Positions 50,352-59,683 of a stretch of 64,000 bases of DNA are shown here, piece after piece. Position 1 is the first letter of the stretch, and every line of letters starts with the position of its first letter. Both the position numbers and the translations under genes were made by a program. The stretch comes from Geobacteraceae bacterium (GTDB taxonomy: Bacteria > Desulfobacterota > Desulfuromonadia > Desulfuromonadales > BM103). Below the pieces are notes generated by a model. It saw only the letters and a program-made list of their open reading frames with translations. It had not been told where the DNA came from and did no database searches. The DNA lies in NCBI GenBank assembly GCA_024641085.1, contig JAHEDT010000012.1, forward strand, positions 1 through 64,000, written 5' to 3'.

Positions 50352-51840
50352 TTTGTGCCTCGTTCGTATCCGGTTCAGACTTACTGACCGGCAGGTAGAT
50401 TAACACACGGGTTCCCTCACCAATGCGACTATTGATCTCGATCGACCCACCCTGCTGCTCCATGAGCTGCCGGCAGATGGCCAGGCCAAGACCGGTCCCC
50501 TGGGTCTTGGTGGTGAAAAATGGCGTGAAGATCTTCTCCAGGGCCTCGGGTGCAATTCCCGGCCCGGAGTCTCCGATCAGCACCCGGACCATCTCCGTGG
50601 CCTGATTTTCGACAAGCTCGGTCTGCAGCAGCAGAGTGCCACCATCCTTCATCGCCTGTATCGCATTAATGATTATATTAAAAAATACCTGTTGCAGCTG
50701 TTTGGCGTCAACCCAAACCGCAGGCAAGTTGCGGGTATATTCCTTGTTTTGGTTGACATTCTTGGCTTCAGGGTGCTGGCTGACGAAAAACATCGTCTTG
50801 TTAAGAAGATCGTTGGTGTCGACGTAGTCGAAGCTCGGCTTGCCAGGGCGACCGAAGAACAGCAGGTCGGTGGCAGCCTTGTCGAGGCGGGAAATCTGTT
50901 CAAGGATCTTGTCGACAACATCGCGACGCGGATCGTCTTTGGCAAAATCATCGGACAGGACCGTGACGGCACCACTGATAGCGGCCAGCGGATTCTTGAT
51001 CTCATGGGCGATACCGGCCGACATCTCACCAACGGAAGCCAGGCGGTCGACCCTCTCCATCTGCTGGTAGTGACATTGCTGTAGTTCGTCGTTGGTCATA
51101 CGCAGGCGGTCCACCATCGAGTTGAAACTGATCATCAGACGACTGACTTCATCACGGCTTTGCGGTTCGAGTCTGACACTCAGGTCGCCCTCTTCAACTT
51201 GGGCCATCCTGTTCGAAATGGTCTGCAGTGGCTGGCGCACAAAACGAAGAAAAATCAACGAGACCCCCCCGGTCAGCAAAAGCACGATGGCCAGCATGGT
51301 AAATCCAAAGAGCTGCGACGATTCGAGCAGTTGTGTCTCCATATCAACCAGTGAAAGATCGAGATTCAGGACACCGACCACCCTCCGGCCCGCACCATGA
51401 CAGGGCGTGCAGCTCTGTTCAGTATAGATAGGCTTGACCACGCCCAGAATCTCTTCGCCCATGGCAGTGCGATATATGTTGTGCTGCTCTCCCTGCAGAA
51501 AGGTTGCAAAACTGCGGGGATCGACATTGCGGCCGATCTCATGGGGTTCGGAAGACTTGAGGACCCGGCCATCCGGGTGGAAGATGCGGACACCGACCAA
51601 GCCAGGGTCACTGCCAACCATCTCGAGAATCGTCTGTACTTCGCGGGTATTCCCTGAACTCATCGAGCTTTTCAGGGATCGCTCGATCACTGACATCAAG
51701 AGGTCTGCGGTGCGCTGACTGGCGTTGGTGATATAGGTATGTTCACGGCGAATATGAAAGATACTTACGCTGCCGATCGCAATCAGGAAGAGCAGGAAGG
51801 AGAGTATGACTAACCGACCAATCAGACTGTTGAGAAACAT
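50344..51840 (-). CDS. Sensor histidine kinase with a periplasmic CXXCH haem motif
   Basis: 498 residues. TM1 at about 8-30, periplasmic sensor about 31-190, TM2 about 190-212, HAMP about 212-265, HisKA with phospho-acceptor histidine in [13 protein letters not shown], then an ATPase domain ([26 protein letters not shown]). The sensor contains C144-T-P-C147-H148 before [10 protein letters not shown], a haem c attachment site in a PAS/Cache-like fold. The kinase would therefore sense redox state or a gas. The start at MFLNSLIG (51840) fits TM1; the longer frame is rejected. The regulator gene overlaps by 8 bases. Confidence 0.92.
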   Translation of the reverse strand: MFLNSLIGRLVILSFLLFLIAIGSVSIFHIRREHTYITNASQRTADLLMSVIERSLKSSMSSGNTREVQTILEMVGSDPGLVGVRIFHPDGRVLKSSEPHEIGRNVDPRSFATFLQGEQHNIYRTAMGEEILGVVKPIYTEQSCTPCHGAGRRVVGVLNLDLSLVDMETQLLESSQLFGFTMLAIVLLLTGGVSLIFLRFVRQPLQTISNRMAQVEEGDLSVRLEPQSRDEVSRLMISFNSMVDRLRMTNDELQQCHYQQMERVDRLASVGEMSAGIAHEIKNPLAAISGAVTVLSDDFAKDDPRRDVVDKILEQISRLDKAATDLLFFGRPGKPSFDYVDTNDLLNKTMFFVSQHPEAKNVNQNKEYTRNLPAVWVDAKQLQQVFFNIIINAIQAMKDGGTLLLQTELVENQATEMVRVLIGDSGPGIAPEALEKIFTPFFTTKTQGTGLGLAICRQLMEQQGGSIEINSRIGEGTRVLIYLPVSKSEPDTNEAQSA

Positions 51841-52120
51841 TGCACCCCGTTTCTGTAGCAGCGCGTATTTCAGCGCGACGTCGCCCCAAGCTTCTCTGGT
51901 TGCGGTTTCGACTCCGACGGTGCAGCAACACACACCCCCTGGAGGCAAGAGCCACGCCCCTTCATCGACTAGAGGGTTGATTCCCCGCGGCTTGCCGCGG
52001 GGTAGTTCATTTCCTCAAGTAAATCCTGGGGCCTTGCCGCCGGGAAAGGGTCAGATGGCAGTCGCTGAACACACTGAAGACCAGCGCCATCGGAACGGTG
52101 ACCGGCTCCCGGTAATCGCA
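51841..52120. other. Intergenic stretch upstream of the kinase gene
   Basis: No gene seen. One GC-rich hairpin (CCCCGCGG/CCGCGGGG, 51983-52002) without T-run. The upstream frame in this stretch, which would extend the kinase by 36 residues, is cysteine-rich and unconserved in look. Confidence 0.5.
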
Positions 52121-52675
52121 TTACTTTTCATCCACGTCAGGAAAGAGGTAAGAAAGAATGACGTCGTCAAGGCTTTGTTTGACCTTAGGTGACGGCGATT
52201 TCGCCGTAGGAGTCTCCGGGGGGCTTGGCGGGCTAACGGCTTCCGGCCCGGGCTTCGGCTGTGGTCGCGGCACCATCGCGGGTGCGGCAGGGGCCTCCAC
52301 GGGGGATGGCGGGGCCTGGCTTGCAGTCACCGGCAACCCTGCAACCTTGGGGGCGGCTTTATGACCAGCCACGCTCTGCGTAGCCCCCTGGCGACGAGCA
52401 TGAAAACGCTCAATGACCGCATCGAATTCGCCGGCTTTGAGACAGCGTAGCATCTCCTTGTGTTGTTCCTTCATCAACTCCTCGACAACTTTATTCAGGT
52501 TGTCGACTTTGGTGATGTCGGCGTAGGAGGTTTTCTTCGAGGCGAGAATCGTGCCACCCTGGTAGAGCAAGGTGACGATATTGGGGCTTTTCAAGCCACT
52601 GTCCTCGGTCTGGATGTGGTAAACCTCGCCCTTGTAGCGAAAATTATGGTTGAAACCAACGACCATCTGGACCAT
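52121..52675 (-). CDS. Conserved small protein with a proline-rich tail
   Basis: About 184 residues from the ATG at 52675 (or 181 from 52666). The N-terminal 90 residues (VGFNHNFRYKGEVYHIQTED, TLLYQGGTILASKKTSYADI) form a compact domain that I remember as conserved in Geobacter relatives without function. The C-terminal half is a proline/alanine linker ending in a short acidic segment. It is the last gene downstream of the metH-like gene, 74 bases after its stop. No enzymatic motif seen. Confidence 0.7.
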   Translation of the reverse strand: MVQMVVGFNHNFRYKGEVYHIQTEDSGLKSPNIVTLLYQGGTILASKKTSYADITKVDNLNKVVEELMKEQHKEMLRCLKAGEFDAVIERFHARRQGATQSVAGHKAAPKVAGLPVTASQAPPSPVEAPAAPAMVPRPQPKPGPEAVSPPSPPETPTAKSPSPKVKQSLDDVILSYLFPDVDEK

Positions 52676-52749
52676 CCATTCACAGCTGATTTTATTGGAG
52701 ATTATTATCACAGCCACTGTTCAGGTGCAATAGACCGGACGGGGGCCGA

Positions 52750-54480
52750 CTAATCCGCATAATGAGCAATGTAGCCCGCGGCCCGGGCATCCTGACCGAG
52801 CAGGACCAGAGCCGAGCGGTATGCATCCATCATGCGCTCGTCCTTGGGGTTGATAATTGCGGCCTTGACGCCTGCCTCGAGAGCCATGGCGAAAAACGTG
52901 GCCGATAGGATCGGTCGCGATGGCAGGCCAAAGGAGATATTGCTCACGCCGAGGGCCGTTGCCAATCCGAGTTCCTCGCGGACCAGGCGTAGGGCCCGCA
53001 AAGATTCAAGGGTCCGCTTCTGCTCGGCCGAGACCGTCAGGGTCAGGCAGTCAATCACCAGGTCCTGCGCTGGCAACCCCACGGCAAGCGCCGCGTCAAG
53101 GATACGACGGGCAATAGCGACGCGTCCTTCAGCCGTCTCCGGAATCCCTGCTTCGTCGAATGGCAGGCCGATCACTGCCGCTCCGTAGCGGCGGGCCAGC
53201 GGCAGGACCAGGTCCAGGCTTTTGGTCTCACCGGTGACCGAGTTGATCAGGACCTTGCCGTCGGCGGCCTTTAAGGCACGTTCGAGAGCCTTCGGGTCTG
53301 AGGTATCGATCACCAGCGGCGCCGTACTGGCTCCGCTGACCGCGTAGACCGCCCGTTCCAGGGCCGCGGCCTCGTCAACTCCTGGGGCGCCGCAATTGAC
53401 ATCCAGGAGATGGGCTCCGGCGGCCACCTGAGCCGATGCTTCGCGCCGGATATAGGCGGTCTTCCCGGAATGCAGTTCTTCTGTGTACCCCTGCTTGCCG
53501 GTTGGATTGATGCGCTCACCGATCAGGACACAGGGTAAGTCGCCACCGAATTCAACCACGGCACTGCGGCTGGACAGGAAACCGTGCCGGAGTGGCGGTG
53601 TCCAATCATGGAAGCCATTGCCCAGCGCTGTGCGCATGGCCCGGATATGCTCAGTTGTCGCCCCACAGCAGCCCCCGATAACACGGGCACCAAGGGTGAC
53701 CAGGCGCTCGAGGAAGGGGGTCATTTCGGCGGGTGTGCCGGGAAAGGTCGTCCGGCCGTTTTTGAGTGTTGGCAGTCCGGCGTTGGCCTGGGCGACCAAC
53801 GGTCGCTGCGATACCTTGCGCATCTCTGCAAGGATCTCGTAAATACCGTCGATACCGAGCCCACAGTTGCTACCGATGACATCGGCCTGCAGGGCATCCA
53901 GGGTAACCGCAGCAGCCGCAGGCGATGTCCCGAGCACGGCACGTCCTCCGTCATCGAAGGTCAGCTGGGCAATGATCGGTAGATCACAGACGTCGCGACA
54001 GGCGATAATGCCGGCGCGCAGTTCACGGATATCGAGAAAGCTCTCAAAGGTGATCAGGTCGGCGCCGGCATCGGCCAGGGCCGCAATCTGCTCGGCAAAG
54101 ATGTCCACCAGCTCATCAAAGCCTGCGTCGCCGACCGGTTTGGCGAAACGCCCGGTCGGGCCGACGGCGCCGCCGACAAACTGCCGGGGACCTGCCGCCT
54201 GACGGACCAGGAGAACAGCTCGTCGGTTGAGTTCGTCAACTGCCTCCTCAAGCCCATAATGAGCCAGCTTGGCGCGATTGCCGCCAAAACTGTTGGCGAC
54301 CAGGATATCGGCCCCGGCCGCGGCATATTCAGCATGAATACCTGCCACGACCTCCGGTGCAAGACGGTTCATCTCTTCGGGACAGCCGCCCGGCGCCAGG
54401 CCGCGCTCCTGGAGCAGGGGGCCCATTGCACCATCGAGAATCAGTACCCGCTCAGTGAGCGCGGACCGGAAATCGATCAC
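52750..54480 (-). CDS. Methionine synthase module: homocysteine- and folate-binding domains, no cobalamin domain
   Basis: 576 residues. Domain 1 (about 1-290) is the zinc homocysteine-binding barrel with ligands in GSNCGLG and GGCCGATTEH; domain 2 (about 320-576) is the pterin-binding barrel (GERINPTGKQGY, DVNCGAPGVDE, NSVTGE). The B12-binding and reactivation domains of MetH are absent: the frame ends with a stop right after domain 2 and the next gene is unrelated. A separate corrinoid protein must supply the cobalamin, or the enzyme serves another methyl transfer. It overlaps the GerMN gene by 4 bases. Confidence 0.88.
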   Translation of the reverse strand: MIDFRSALTERVLILDGAMGPLLQERGLAPGGCPEEMNRLAPEVVAGIHAEYAAAGADILVANSFGGNRAKLAHYGLEEAVDELNRRAVLLVRQAAGPRQFVGGAVGPTGRFAKPVGDAGFDELVDIFAEQIAALADAGADLITFESFLDIRELRAGIIACRDVCDLPIIAQLTFDDGGRAVLGTSPAAAAVTLDALQADVIGSNCGLGIDGIYEILAEMRKVSQRPLVAQANAGLPTLKNGRTTFPGTPAEMTPFLERLVTLGARVIGGCCGATTEHIRAMRTALGNGFHDWTPPLRHGFLSSRSAVVEFGGDLPCVLIGERINPTGKQGYTEELHSGKTAYIRREASAQVAAGAHLLDVNCGAPGVDEAAALERAVYAVSGASTAPLVIDTSDPKALERALKAADGKVLINSVTGETKSLDLVLPLARRYGAAVIGLPFDEAGIPETAEGRVAIARRILDAALAVGLPAQDLVIDCLTLTVSAEQKRTLESLRALRLVREELGLATALGVSNISFGLPSRPILSATFFAMALEAGVKAAIINPKDERMMDAYRSALVLLGQDARAAGYIAHYAD

Positions 54481-55124
54481 TCGTCTCCCCCGACGGGCAG
54501 ACTGATCATTTTTCCGGTGGGAGACATCCCTTCTTGCACCAGACTGAAATCGGGGTTGACCGGCTGCCGCAGGTCGACATGCCCTTTGAGCGTCGCCACC
54601 GGGGCACCCTCCACAAGAATGCGCACCTGGCGCAGGTGAGGGAAATTGACGGACAGAGTGTTCGCCAGGCCGTAGATCGTCAGCAGTTCGCTTTGGGTGC
54701 CGCCGGGGTGCGCAGACACCAACTCCTGACTGAAATCAACATTCACCAGGCTGTCGGCAGAAAGGACGCCGCGCAGCTCAACCTGCGCCGGCAGGATAGG
54801 TACCAGGTCGGTTTGCGGACCGGCAATCAAGGCCTCAACCGTATTACGCAGGCAATCATCGTCGGTCGGGCATTCTTCGATACTGCGATTTTCGGCGATC
54901 AGGGCCTGGCCGTCGGCAGAAGCAAAGTAGAGAATCACCTCCCGGGTCGGTTGCACCGTCGTTTCCAAGGCCACCGGTTCCGTCCGGGACGGCTCGGTGG
55001 TTTTTAAATAGCCGATCACCAGGCCGATGACGAAGAGCAGCACAACCAGGGCGCCCCACAGGAACAGGCGCTTGTGCCACGGACGACGCTGCGATTTGCG
55101 TGATGCACGATAAGACTTGAGCAT
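54477..55124 (-). CDS. GerMN-domain membrane protein
   Basis: 215 residues: basic N-terminus, one TM helix (LFLWGALVVLLFVIGLVIGY, about 20-40), then an extracytoplasmic GerMN domain (about 60-190; VDFSQELVSAHPGGTQSELL). GerMN is shared by GerM of spore formers and LpqB; in non-sporulating Deltaproteobacteria its role is unsettled, probably in peptidoglycan. It is adjacent to glutamate racemase, which also supports a cell-wall link. It overlaps the metH-like gene by 4 bases. Confidence 0.85.
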   Translation of the reverse strand: MLKSYRASRKSQRRPWHKRLFLWGALVVLLFVIGLVIGYLKTTEPSRTEPVALETTVQPTREVILYFASADGQALIAENRSIEECPTDDDCLRNTVEALIAGPQTDLVPILPAQVELRGVLSADSLVNVDFSQELVSAHPGGTQSELLTIYGLANTLSVNFPHLRQVRILVEGAPVATLKGHVDLRQPVNPDFSLVQEGMSPTGKMISLPVGGDE

Positions 55125-55127
55125 GAT

Positions 55128-55937
55128 TCAGTCCAGACTGACCGTGGTCACTCCCCGCAGTTGTTCGCCGAGGAAGCTGCCGCCGACCCGTTCGAAGCGG
55201 TCGGGGATATCGGTCACAAAATAACGTGGTGGAGAAGCCAGCGTTGCATGGCTCAGCAGATGGCGCTCGGTGAGCCGGTGAGCCACAGCCTTGGCAGTCT
55301 CGCGAGCCGAGTCGACCAGCTGGACATCGGGGCCGGCAACCGACTGCAAAGTCTGCTTCAACAACGGGTAATGGGTGCACCCCAGGACCAGGGTGTCGAT
55401 CCCCTGGTCAAGCAGGGGGGCAAGATATTCTCTGGCGGCCAACCGGGCGATATCGTGGCTGGCCCAGCCTTCTTCGGCAAGGGGTACAAAGAGGGGACAG
55501 GCGGCGGCAAACACCACGACATCCTGACGGACGGCACGCAAGGCACGCTCGTAGGCTCCACTGCGAACCGTCCCTTCTGTGCCGATCACCCCGACCCGGC
55601 CGTTGCGGGTGACTTCCAGAGCCCGCCTTGCCCCCGGCTCAATCACTCCAATCACCGGCACCTGGTAGCGTTCCGCCAGGTCATCAAGGGCAACCGCGGA
55701 AGCCGTATTACATGCAACGACCAGAAGTTTGACCCGCTGGGCAAGCAGAAAGCGTGCAGCTTCGTGTGCATAGCGCAGCACGGTCGGCGGACTCTTCGTA
55801 CCATAAGGCACCCGCGCCGTATCACCCAGGTAGACCAATGATTCATCTGGAATCTGGCTGCGCAGTTCCCTCAGGACGGTCAGTCCGCCCACCCCTGAAT
55901 CAAACACGCCAATGGCTCGTTCCGGCACCGTCAACAC
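55128..55937 (-). CDS. murI: Glutamate racemase
   Basis: Makes D-glutamate for peptidoglycan. Catalytic cysteines C76 (VACNTAS) and C186 (LGCTHYPL), with GVFDSGVGGLTVL at the start and YLGDTARVPYG following. The 269-residue length is standard. First gene of the small operon murI - gerMN - methionine synthase module. Confidence 0.95.
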   Translation of the reverse strand: MLTVPERAIGVFDSGVGGLTVLRELRSQIPDESLVYLGDTARVPYGTKSPPTVLRYAHEAARFLLAQRVKLLVVACNTASAVALDDLAERYQVPVIGVIEPGARRALEVTRNGRVGVIGTEGTVRSGAYERALRAVRQDVVVFAAACPLFVPLAEEGWASHDIARLAAREYLAPLLDQGIDTLVLGCTHYPLLKQTLQSVAGPDVQLVDSARETAKAVAHRLTERHLLSHATLASPPRYFVTDIPDRFERVGGSFLGEQLRGVTTVSLD

Positions 55938-56020
55938 CCTCTTTCCCGCAGGTCCCAGCAGGGGGTTACTCTAGTGAGCAAGGCGGCAAAAGTCAAGAAT
56001 TATGGGAGTTTTTTAGCCTT

Positions 56021-56048
56021 TGTCACATCTTCAAAAAATGATAATATA
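56021..56048 (+). promoter_or_regulatory. Promoter upstream of the small membrane protein gene
   Basis: TTGTCA (56021-56026), spacer 16, TAATAT (56043-56048), about 50 bases before the GTG start at 56100. Confidence 0.5.
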
Positions 56049-56099
56049 TCGGTCCAGCAGCTTAAGCAATTAGTGAGTTAAAGACTGAAGGGGTGCCTG

Positions 56100-56435
56100 G
56101 TGGATTTTTCTTCACTCATTGAATTCCTGAAAAAATTTGAAACCGCCAAGGTTATGGCCTACATCCAGGCCATGGACCTCAAGACGGTCATGGAACACCC
56201 CTACTTCCTGACCGGCGTCGGGATCACAGCGATTATTGCCTTCCTCATGCGCTGGCGGCTGCTGCTGGTCATCGTGATGACCATTACCGGCTTCATCTAC
56301 CTGTTAAGCTACACCCTCGCTCAAGGGACGTCCCTGGAAGGCGGCATGCCGACCGATTCGCTCCTGGTGCTGGTTGGCGGCGGCTCGTTTATCGTCTTTC
56401 TCGCCATCTACCTGCTTTTTATCCGCAACGACTGA
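56100..56435 (+). CDS. Small membrane protein of unknown function
   Basis: 111 residues starting at GTG (56100). An amphipathic N-terminal part is followed by three TM segments (about 40-60, 60-78 and 88-108). I do not recognise the family, but its position directly before an anchored cytochrome suggests it takes part in the electron transfer or respiratory context. Confidence 0.7.
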   Translation: MDFSSLIEFLKKFETAKVMAYIQAMDLKTVMEHPYFLTGVGITAIIAFLMRWRLLLVIVMTITGFIYLLSYTLAQGTSLEGGMPTDSLLVLVGGGSFIVFLAIYLLFIRND

Positions 56436-56634
56436 GTTCGCAACGGCTCCAGTCCTTGTAATCAATGAAAGAAAAACCCGTGACGACGGGTAACTTTTGG
56501 GTCACGGGCGTCAGCACCACTGCAGGTTGCAGTGTCCGACAAGTGATGCTATGTTTGCCGTGTTGTTCAGGCTCTGGCTCCTGACCGACCACCGCAACCT
56601 GTACCAGCCAATCCGAACGAACATAGAGGTCCTC

Positions 56635-56904
56635 ATGGCTTTTTCTCTCAAAAAACGCGACTTCCTGCTGGTGGGGATCGCCATCGTGATCCTGGCATTC
56701 CTCTGGCAGGCACCTCCCGAGTCGACCAGCCGTGTGCCTTACGACAACGATCACCGTCAGTTCTATGATATCGTCAAGAACGATGGCAAAAAAGCCGCCG
56801 AAAAATTCTGCGAGGAGTGCCACAACAAGGACGCCGTCCCCTTCCCTGAAGGGCACCCTGCAAAATATCGCTGCCTGTTCTGCCACAAGATGCAATCCCC
56901 CTGA
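56635..56904 (+). CDS. Membrane-anchored diheme cytochrome c
   Basis: 89 residues. One N-terminal TM anchor (about 8-26) without a cleavage site, then a soluble periplasmic part with CEECH (59-63) and CLFCH (80-84) haem motifs and candidate distal ligands H40 and H74. The ATG at 56635 follows GAGGT. Similar small cytochromes are common in Geobacter, near-always with CLFCH close to the C-terminus. Likely an electron shuttle at the inner membrane. Confidence 0.88.
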   Translation: MAFSLKKRDFLLVGIAIVILAFLWQAPPESTSRVPYDNDHRQFYDIVKNDGKKAAEKFCEECHNKDAVPFPEGHPAKYRCLFCHKMQSP

Positions 56905-57129
56905 ACGGCCCTGGTGACCTCCCGCCAGAACACGTACCAAACTGGGCATTCTACCAGATTATCGCCGGGCGCCGATGCTTCCTCGGCCAGGCCATTGGAT
57001 TAAATCCAGAATTTTCAGCAATTTATGATCACAGCAGCATAAGGCTTTTTTTGGCATGGGCATTGCTTTTCCACTTTTGCTACCACAGATCATGTTTACG
57101 CCAACCAAAAGCGCACCACGGAGTTTGTT

Positions 57130-57258
57130 ATGCTGAAACCGCTCGAGAGTAGCCAGCACAGGATACAAACCAATGTCATCGATGCCCTGCTCTATCTGCT
57201 GACCGGGATCGCAATGGCTATCATCAGCGTCTCTTTCCTCCTCTGGCTGCGCTTCTGA
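57130..57258 (+). CDS. Small membrane protein of 42 residues
   Basis: A GGAG six bases before the ATG and an uninterrupted TM helix (about 20-40, YLLTGIAMAIISVSFLLWLR) make this a credible gene. Polar N-terminus, single helix, short tail. No family known to me. It lies 225 bases after the diheme cytochrome gene. Confidence 0.5.
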   Translation: MLKPLESSQHRIQTNVIDALLYLLTGIAMAIISVSFLLWLRF

Positions 57259-57626
57259 GAAGATTTTTCCAATCATCAGCAGAAAATACGTAACCAGGAC
57301 ATATCATGCGCAGAGTGGTCCAAAATACTTTTGAACCTCGAGTGGCCGAGGTGTTTGTATATGCGTCATGGACATTTATTTTATGATTACTTCTATCAGA
57401 TGCCCTGAATCTCCCCGTTAATCTCCGCTCCCCAGGGACCTGGTACGTAAAAATCAGATGCAAACGATAACCCCGATGCGGGACGACCCAAGTTGGCGTG
57501 TTCCCTTTCGTGCAGTCCCACAAGAGTAAAAACTCCCGTTCAAAACAAAATACCCTGCAATGGCTTGACACTGGCTTTGCGAAGAGGTTCAATCATGCGA
57601 CCAAATCCATCGAGAGGCATATTGCC
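57259..57626. other. Gene-free stretch upstream of the TPR gene
   Basis: I see no gene or clear promoter. AT-richer than the genes on each side. An upstream in-frame extension of the TPR protein from 57498 has no conserved look and is rejected. Confidence 0.5.
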
Positions 57627-58904
57627 ATGAGTTTTCTCAAAAAGATGTTCGGCAAGAAGGATCCTGTTGAAGAAATGCGTCAGTTCCACGCCCGGCAGGA
57701 CTGGGCAGGGGTATTGAACGTCTCGAATCGCCTTGATCGCAGCGAGCTTGACGGCCCTATCCAGGAAGAGATCACCGCCTGGGAGGTCGAGGCTGGCGAC
57801 GCACTTGCCGCCATTAACCTCGATGAGGGCGCATGGGCCCAGAAATCAGGCAACCTGCTGCGGGCCCGTGAAGATTACCAGTTGGCCGCAGAGCAGGCAC
57901 GCTCGGCACTGTTGCGCGAACGCGCCGAACAGGCCCTGGCCGCCCTGGAGTACGGCGAGCGGCCGCAACAGGTCGCCGTTGTCGATAACGGCCCAGCAAC
58001 CCACGCCAGCTGCAGCAGCAGTTGCGCGACTCACACCGACGCTGCCGCGACCATGCCGGAGATGGGTCTCGATGAGGAGGCCCGCCTCGAATTACTGCTT
58101 GCCACCATGACTCCCGAACTGGCGGAACGTTACTTGTCGGCGGGTCCCGCATTACGGAAGGCCTGGCTGGCGGTTCAGGATGGCGAGGAGGAACAGGCCC
58201 TGTCGTTGCTCCAGGAGGTTCCCGAAACGGAGCGCAACGCACTCTTTCTCTTCGAGCGTGGCGCATTGATGGCCCGCAGAGGACAGCACGAGAAGGCCTT
58301 TCAAGACCTGAAAGCCGCCTTGATTGCCGAACCGGACCTGTTCCCGGCCTTCGACGTCCTGGTTGATGTCCTGTTGGCGACCGGGCAGATCGATAAACTG
58401 GAAGAAGCTCTCAAACTGAACCTTGCCGCCGGCCGCTTCATCGGTTACTGCTGGGCACGTCTCGCCGAACTGCACGCCCAGCGCCGTGAACTGGAGCCGG
58501 CCCTGGCCGCGGGACTTAAAGCCATCGAGGAGGGGTTCATGGACCAGGGGCTGATCCTCCTCTGCGCCCAGCTGCTGGAGCAGGCCGAGCGTTTTGATGA
58601 CGCCGAAGCGCTGCTCAAACGCATGCCGGCAGGCGGCTGTGGTGGCGGAATTCACCCGATGCTGGCCGAATTCTGGTTGCGCCGCGAGCAGAATCTCGAC
58701 CAGTCGCTCGAATCCTTCAAGGGGGCTCTGCGCCAGGAGCGCGGCAACCCGCGCTGGCTGTTGCGTATCGCACAGGTCTACCAAGCCAAGGGCTGGCGCA
58801 AGGAAGCTTCAGAGCAGATCGAACGGCTGATGCGACAGGAGGACCTTCCGGATCAGTTTCGTGGAGAAGTGAAAGCCATGGCGGACCGGTTGCAGCAGGT
58901 CTGA
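57627..58904 (+). CDS. TPR-repeat protein
   Basis: 425 residues, mostly alpha-helical. Tetratricopeptide-like 34-residue helical pairs recur between about 190 and 410 (for example FLFERGALMARRGQHEKAFQ, LLRIAQVYQAKGWRKEASEQ). No signal peptide; a short glycine/cysteine-rich segment CSSSCATHTD lies near 130 and CGGGIHPML near 340. Probably a scaffold in the cytoplasm. Start at 57627 follows GAGAGG. A hairpin without T-run (58935-58960) follows. Confidence 0.8.
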   Translation: MSFLKKMFGKKDPVEEMRQFHARQDWAGVLNVSNRLDRSELDGPIQEEITAWEVEAGDALAAINLDEGAWAQKSGNLLRAREDYQLAAEQARSALLRERAEQALAALEYGERPQQVAVVDNGPATHASCSSSCATHTDAAATMPEMGLDEEARLELLLATMTPELAERYLSAGPALRKAWLAVQDGEEEQALSLLQEVPETERNALFLFERGALMARRGQHEKAFQDLKAALIAEPDLFPAFDVLVDVLLATGQIDKLEEALKLNLAAGRFIGYCWARLAELHAQRRELEPALAAGLKAIEEGFMDQGLILLCAQLLEQAERFDDAEALLKRMPAGGCGGGIHPMLAEFWLRREQNLDQSLESFKGALRQERGNPRWLLRIAQVYQAKGWRKEASEQIERLMRQEDLPDQFRGEVKAMADRLQQV

Positions 58905-59033
58905 ATCATGACCCCCTGAAAAATAGCGACAGCAAAGCCGGCACATGGATGTGCCGGCTTGCTATATCAAGCAATATCGGAAATTGTTATTCTGGCCGCC
59001 ATGCCTCTGTGGCGACAGTGGCCTGGCCCGGGG

Positions 59034-59510
59034 TTACTGGCGCACCCGCGCGGTGCCGCGGGCATCACGCAGAACCCTGACCCGGTCACCGACATTGTAG
59101 ACGGCATCCTTCTCTTGAACGATGGCCAGCAGTTCACCGTTGTCCAGTTCCACTTCCAGTTCCACCCCGGCCTTGGTCGTCACACCCTTTTCAATTGCCG
59201 AGCCGGCCAGACCGCCGACGATGGCCCCGCCAACGGTGGAAATGGCCCGGCCGGTCCCGCCACCGATCCCACTTCCCAGGACACCGCCCATGGCACCGCC
59301 CGCAAGAGTCCCCATCCCCGTATTGGTCCCCTCGATCGTCACATCGGCAACACGCAGGATCGTGCCGTAATAGACAGAATGGGACACACGAGCCTGGTCG
59401 CGGGAATAGACATCTCCGGAGCGGCTTTCCGTCATGCAGGCCGACACCAGCATGGCAGCCAGCAGCAGGGCTGAGAACAATCCGAGACGTTTCAAGCGAT
59501 CGTCGCACAT
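59034..59510 (-). CDS. Glycine-zipper outer membrane lipoprotein (SlyB/Pcp-like)
   Basis: 158 residues. Lipobox MLVSAC leads to a lipid-anchored Cys; a glycine-zipper region (about 65-105; LAGGAMGGVLGSGIGGGTGR and GGAIVGGLAGSAIEKG) can insert in a membrane, and a C-terminal beta part follows (VELDNGELLAIVQEKDAVYN). The start at 59510 has AAGGA eight bases upstream; 59519 is an alternative. Similar to SlyB, which supports outer membrane integrity. Confidence 0.87.
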   Translation of the reverse strand: MCDDRLKRLGLFSALLLAAMLVSACMTESRSGDVYSRDQARVSHSVYYGTILRVADVTIEGTNTGMGTLAGGAMGGVLGSGIGGGTGRAISTVGGAIVGGLAGSAIEKGVTTKAGVELEVELDNGELLAIVQEKDAVYNVGDRVRVLRDARGTARVRQ

Positions 59511-59683
59511 AGAGAGCATCCTTTCATAACCTGAACTGTTTTAAGTTATTTTAGCATATCATCTGCCGTCTGTCGCAAGGCACCTCCCCGGCAATCAGGG
59601 CCGGAGGATCAGTCCCGGTAATGCCGTTTTTTGAACTGCCTGCTATACTTTGAAACGAGGACAACCTGATCGAGGAGTCATGC

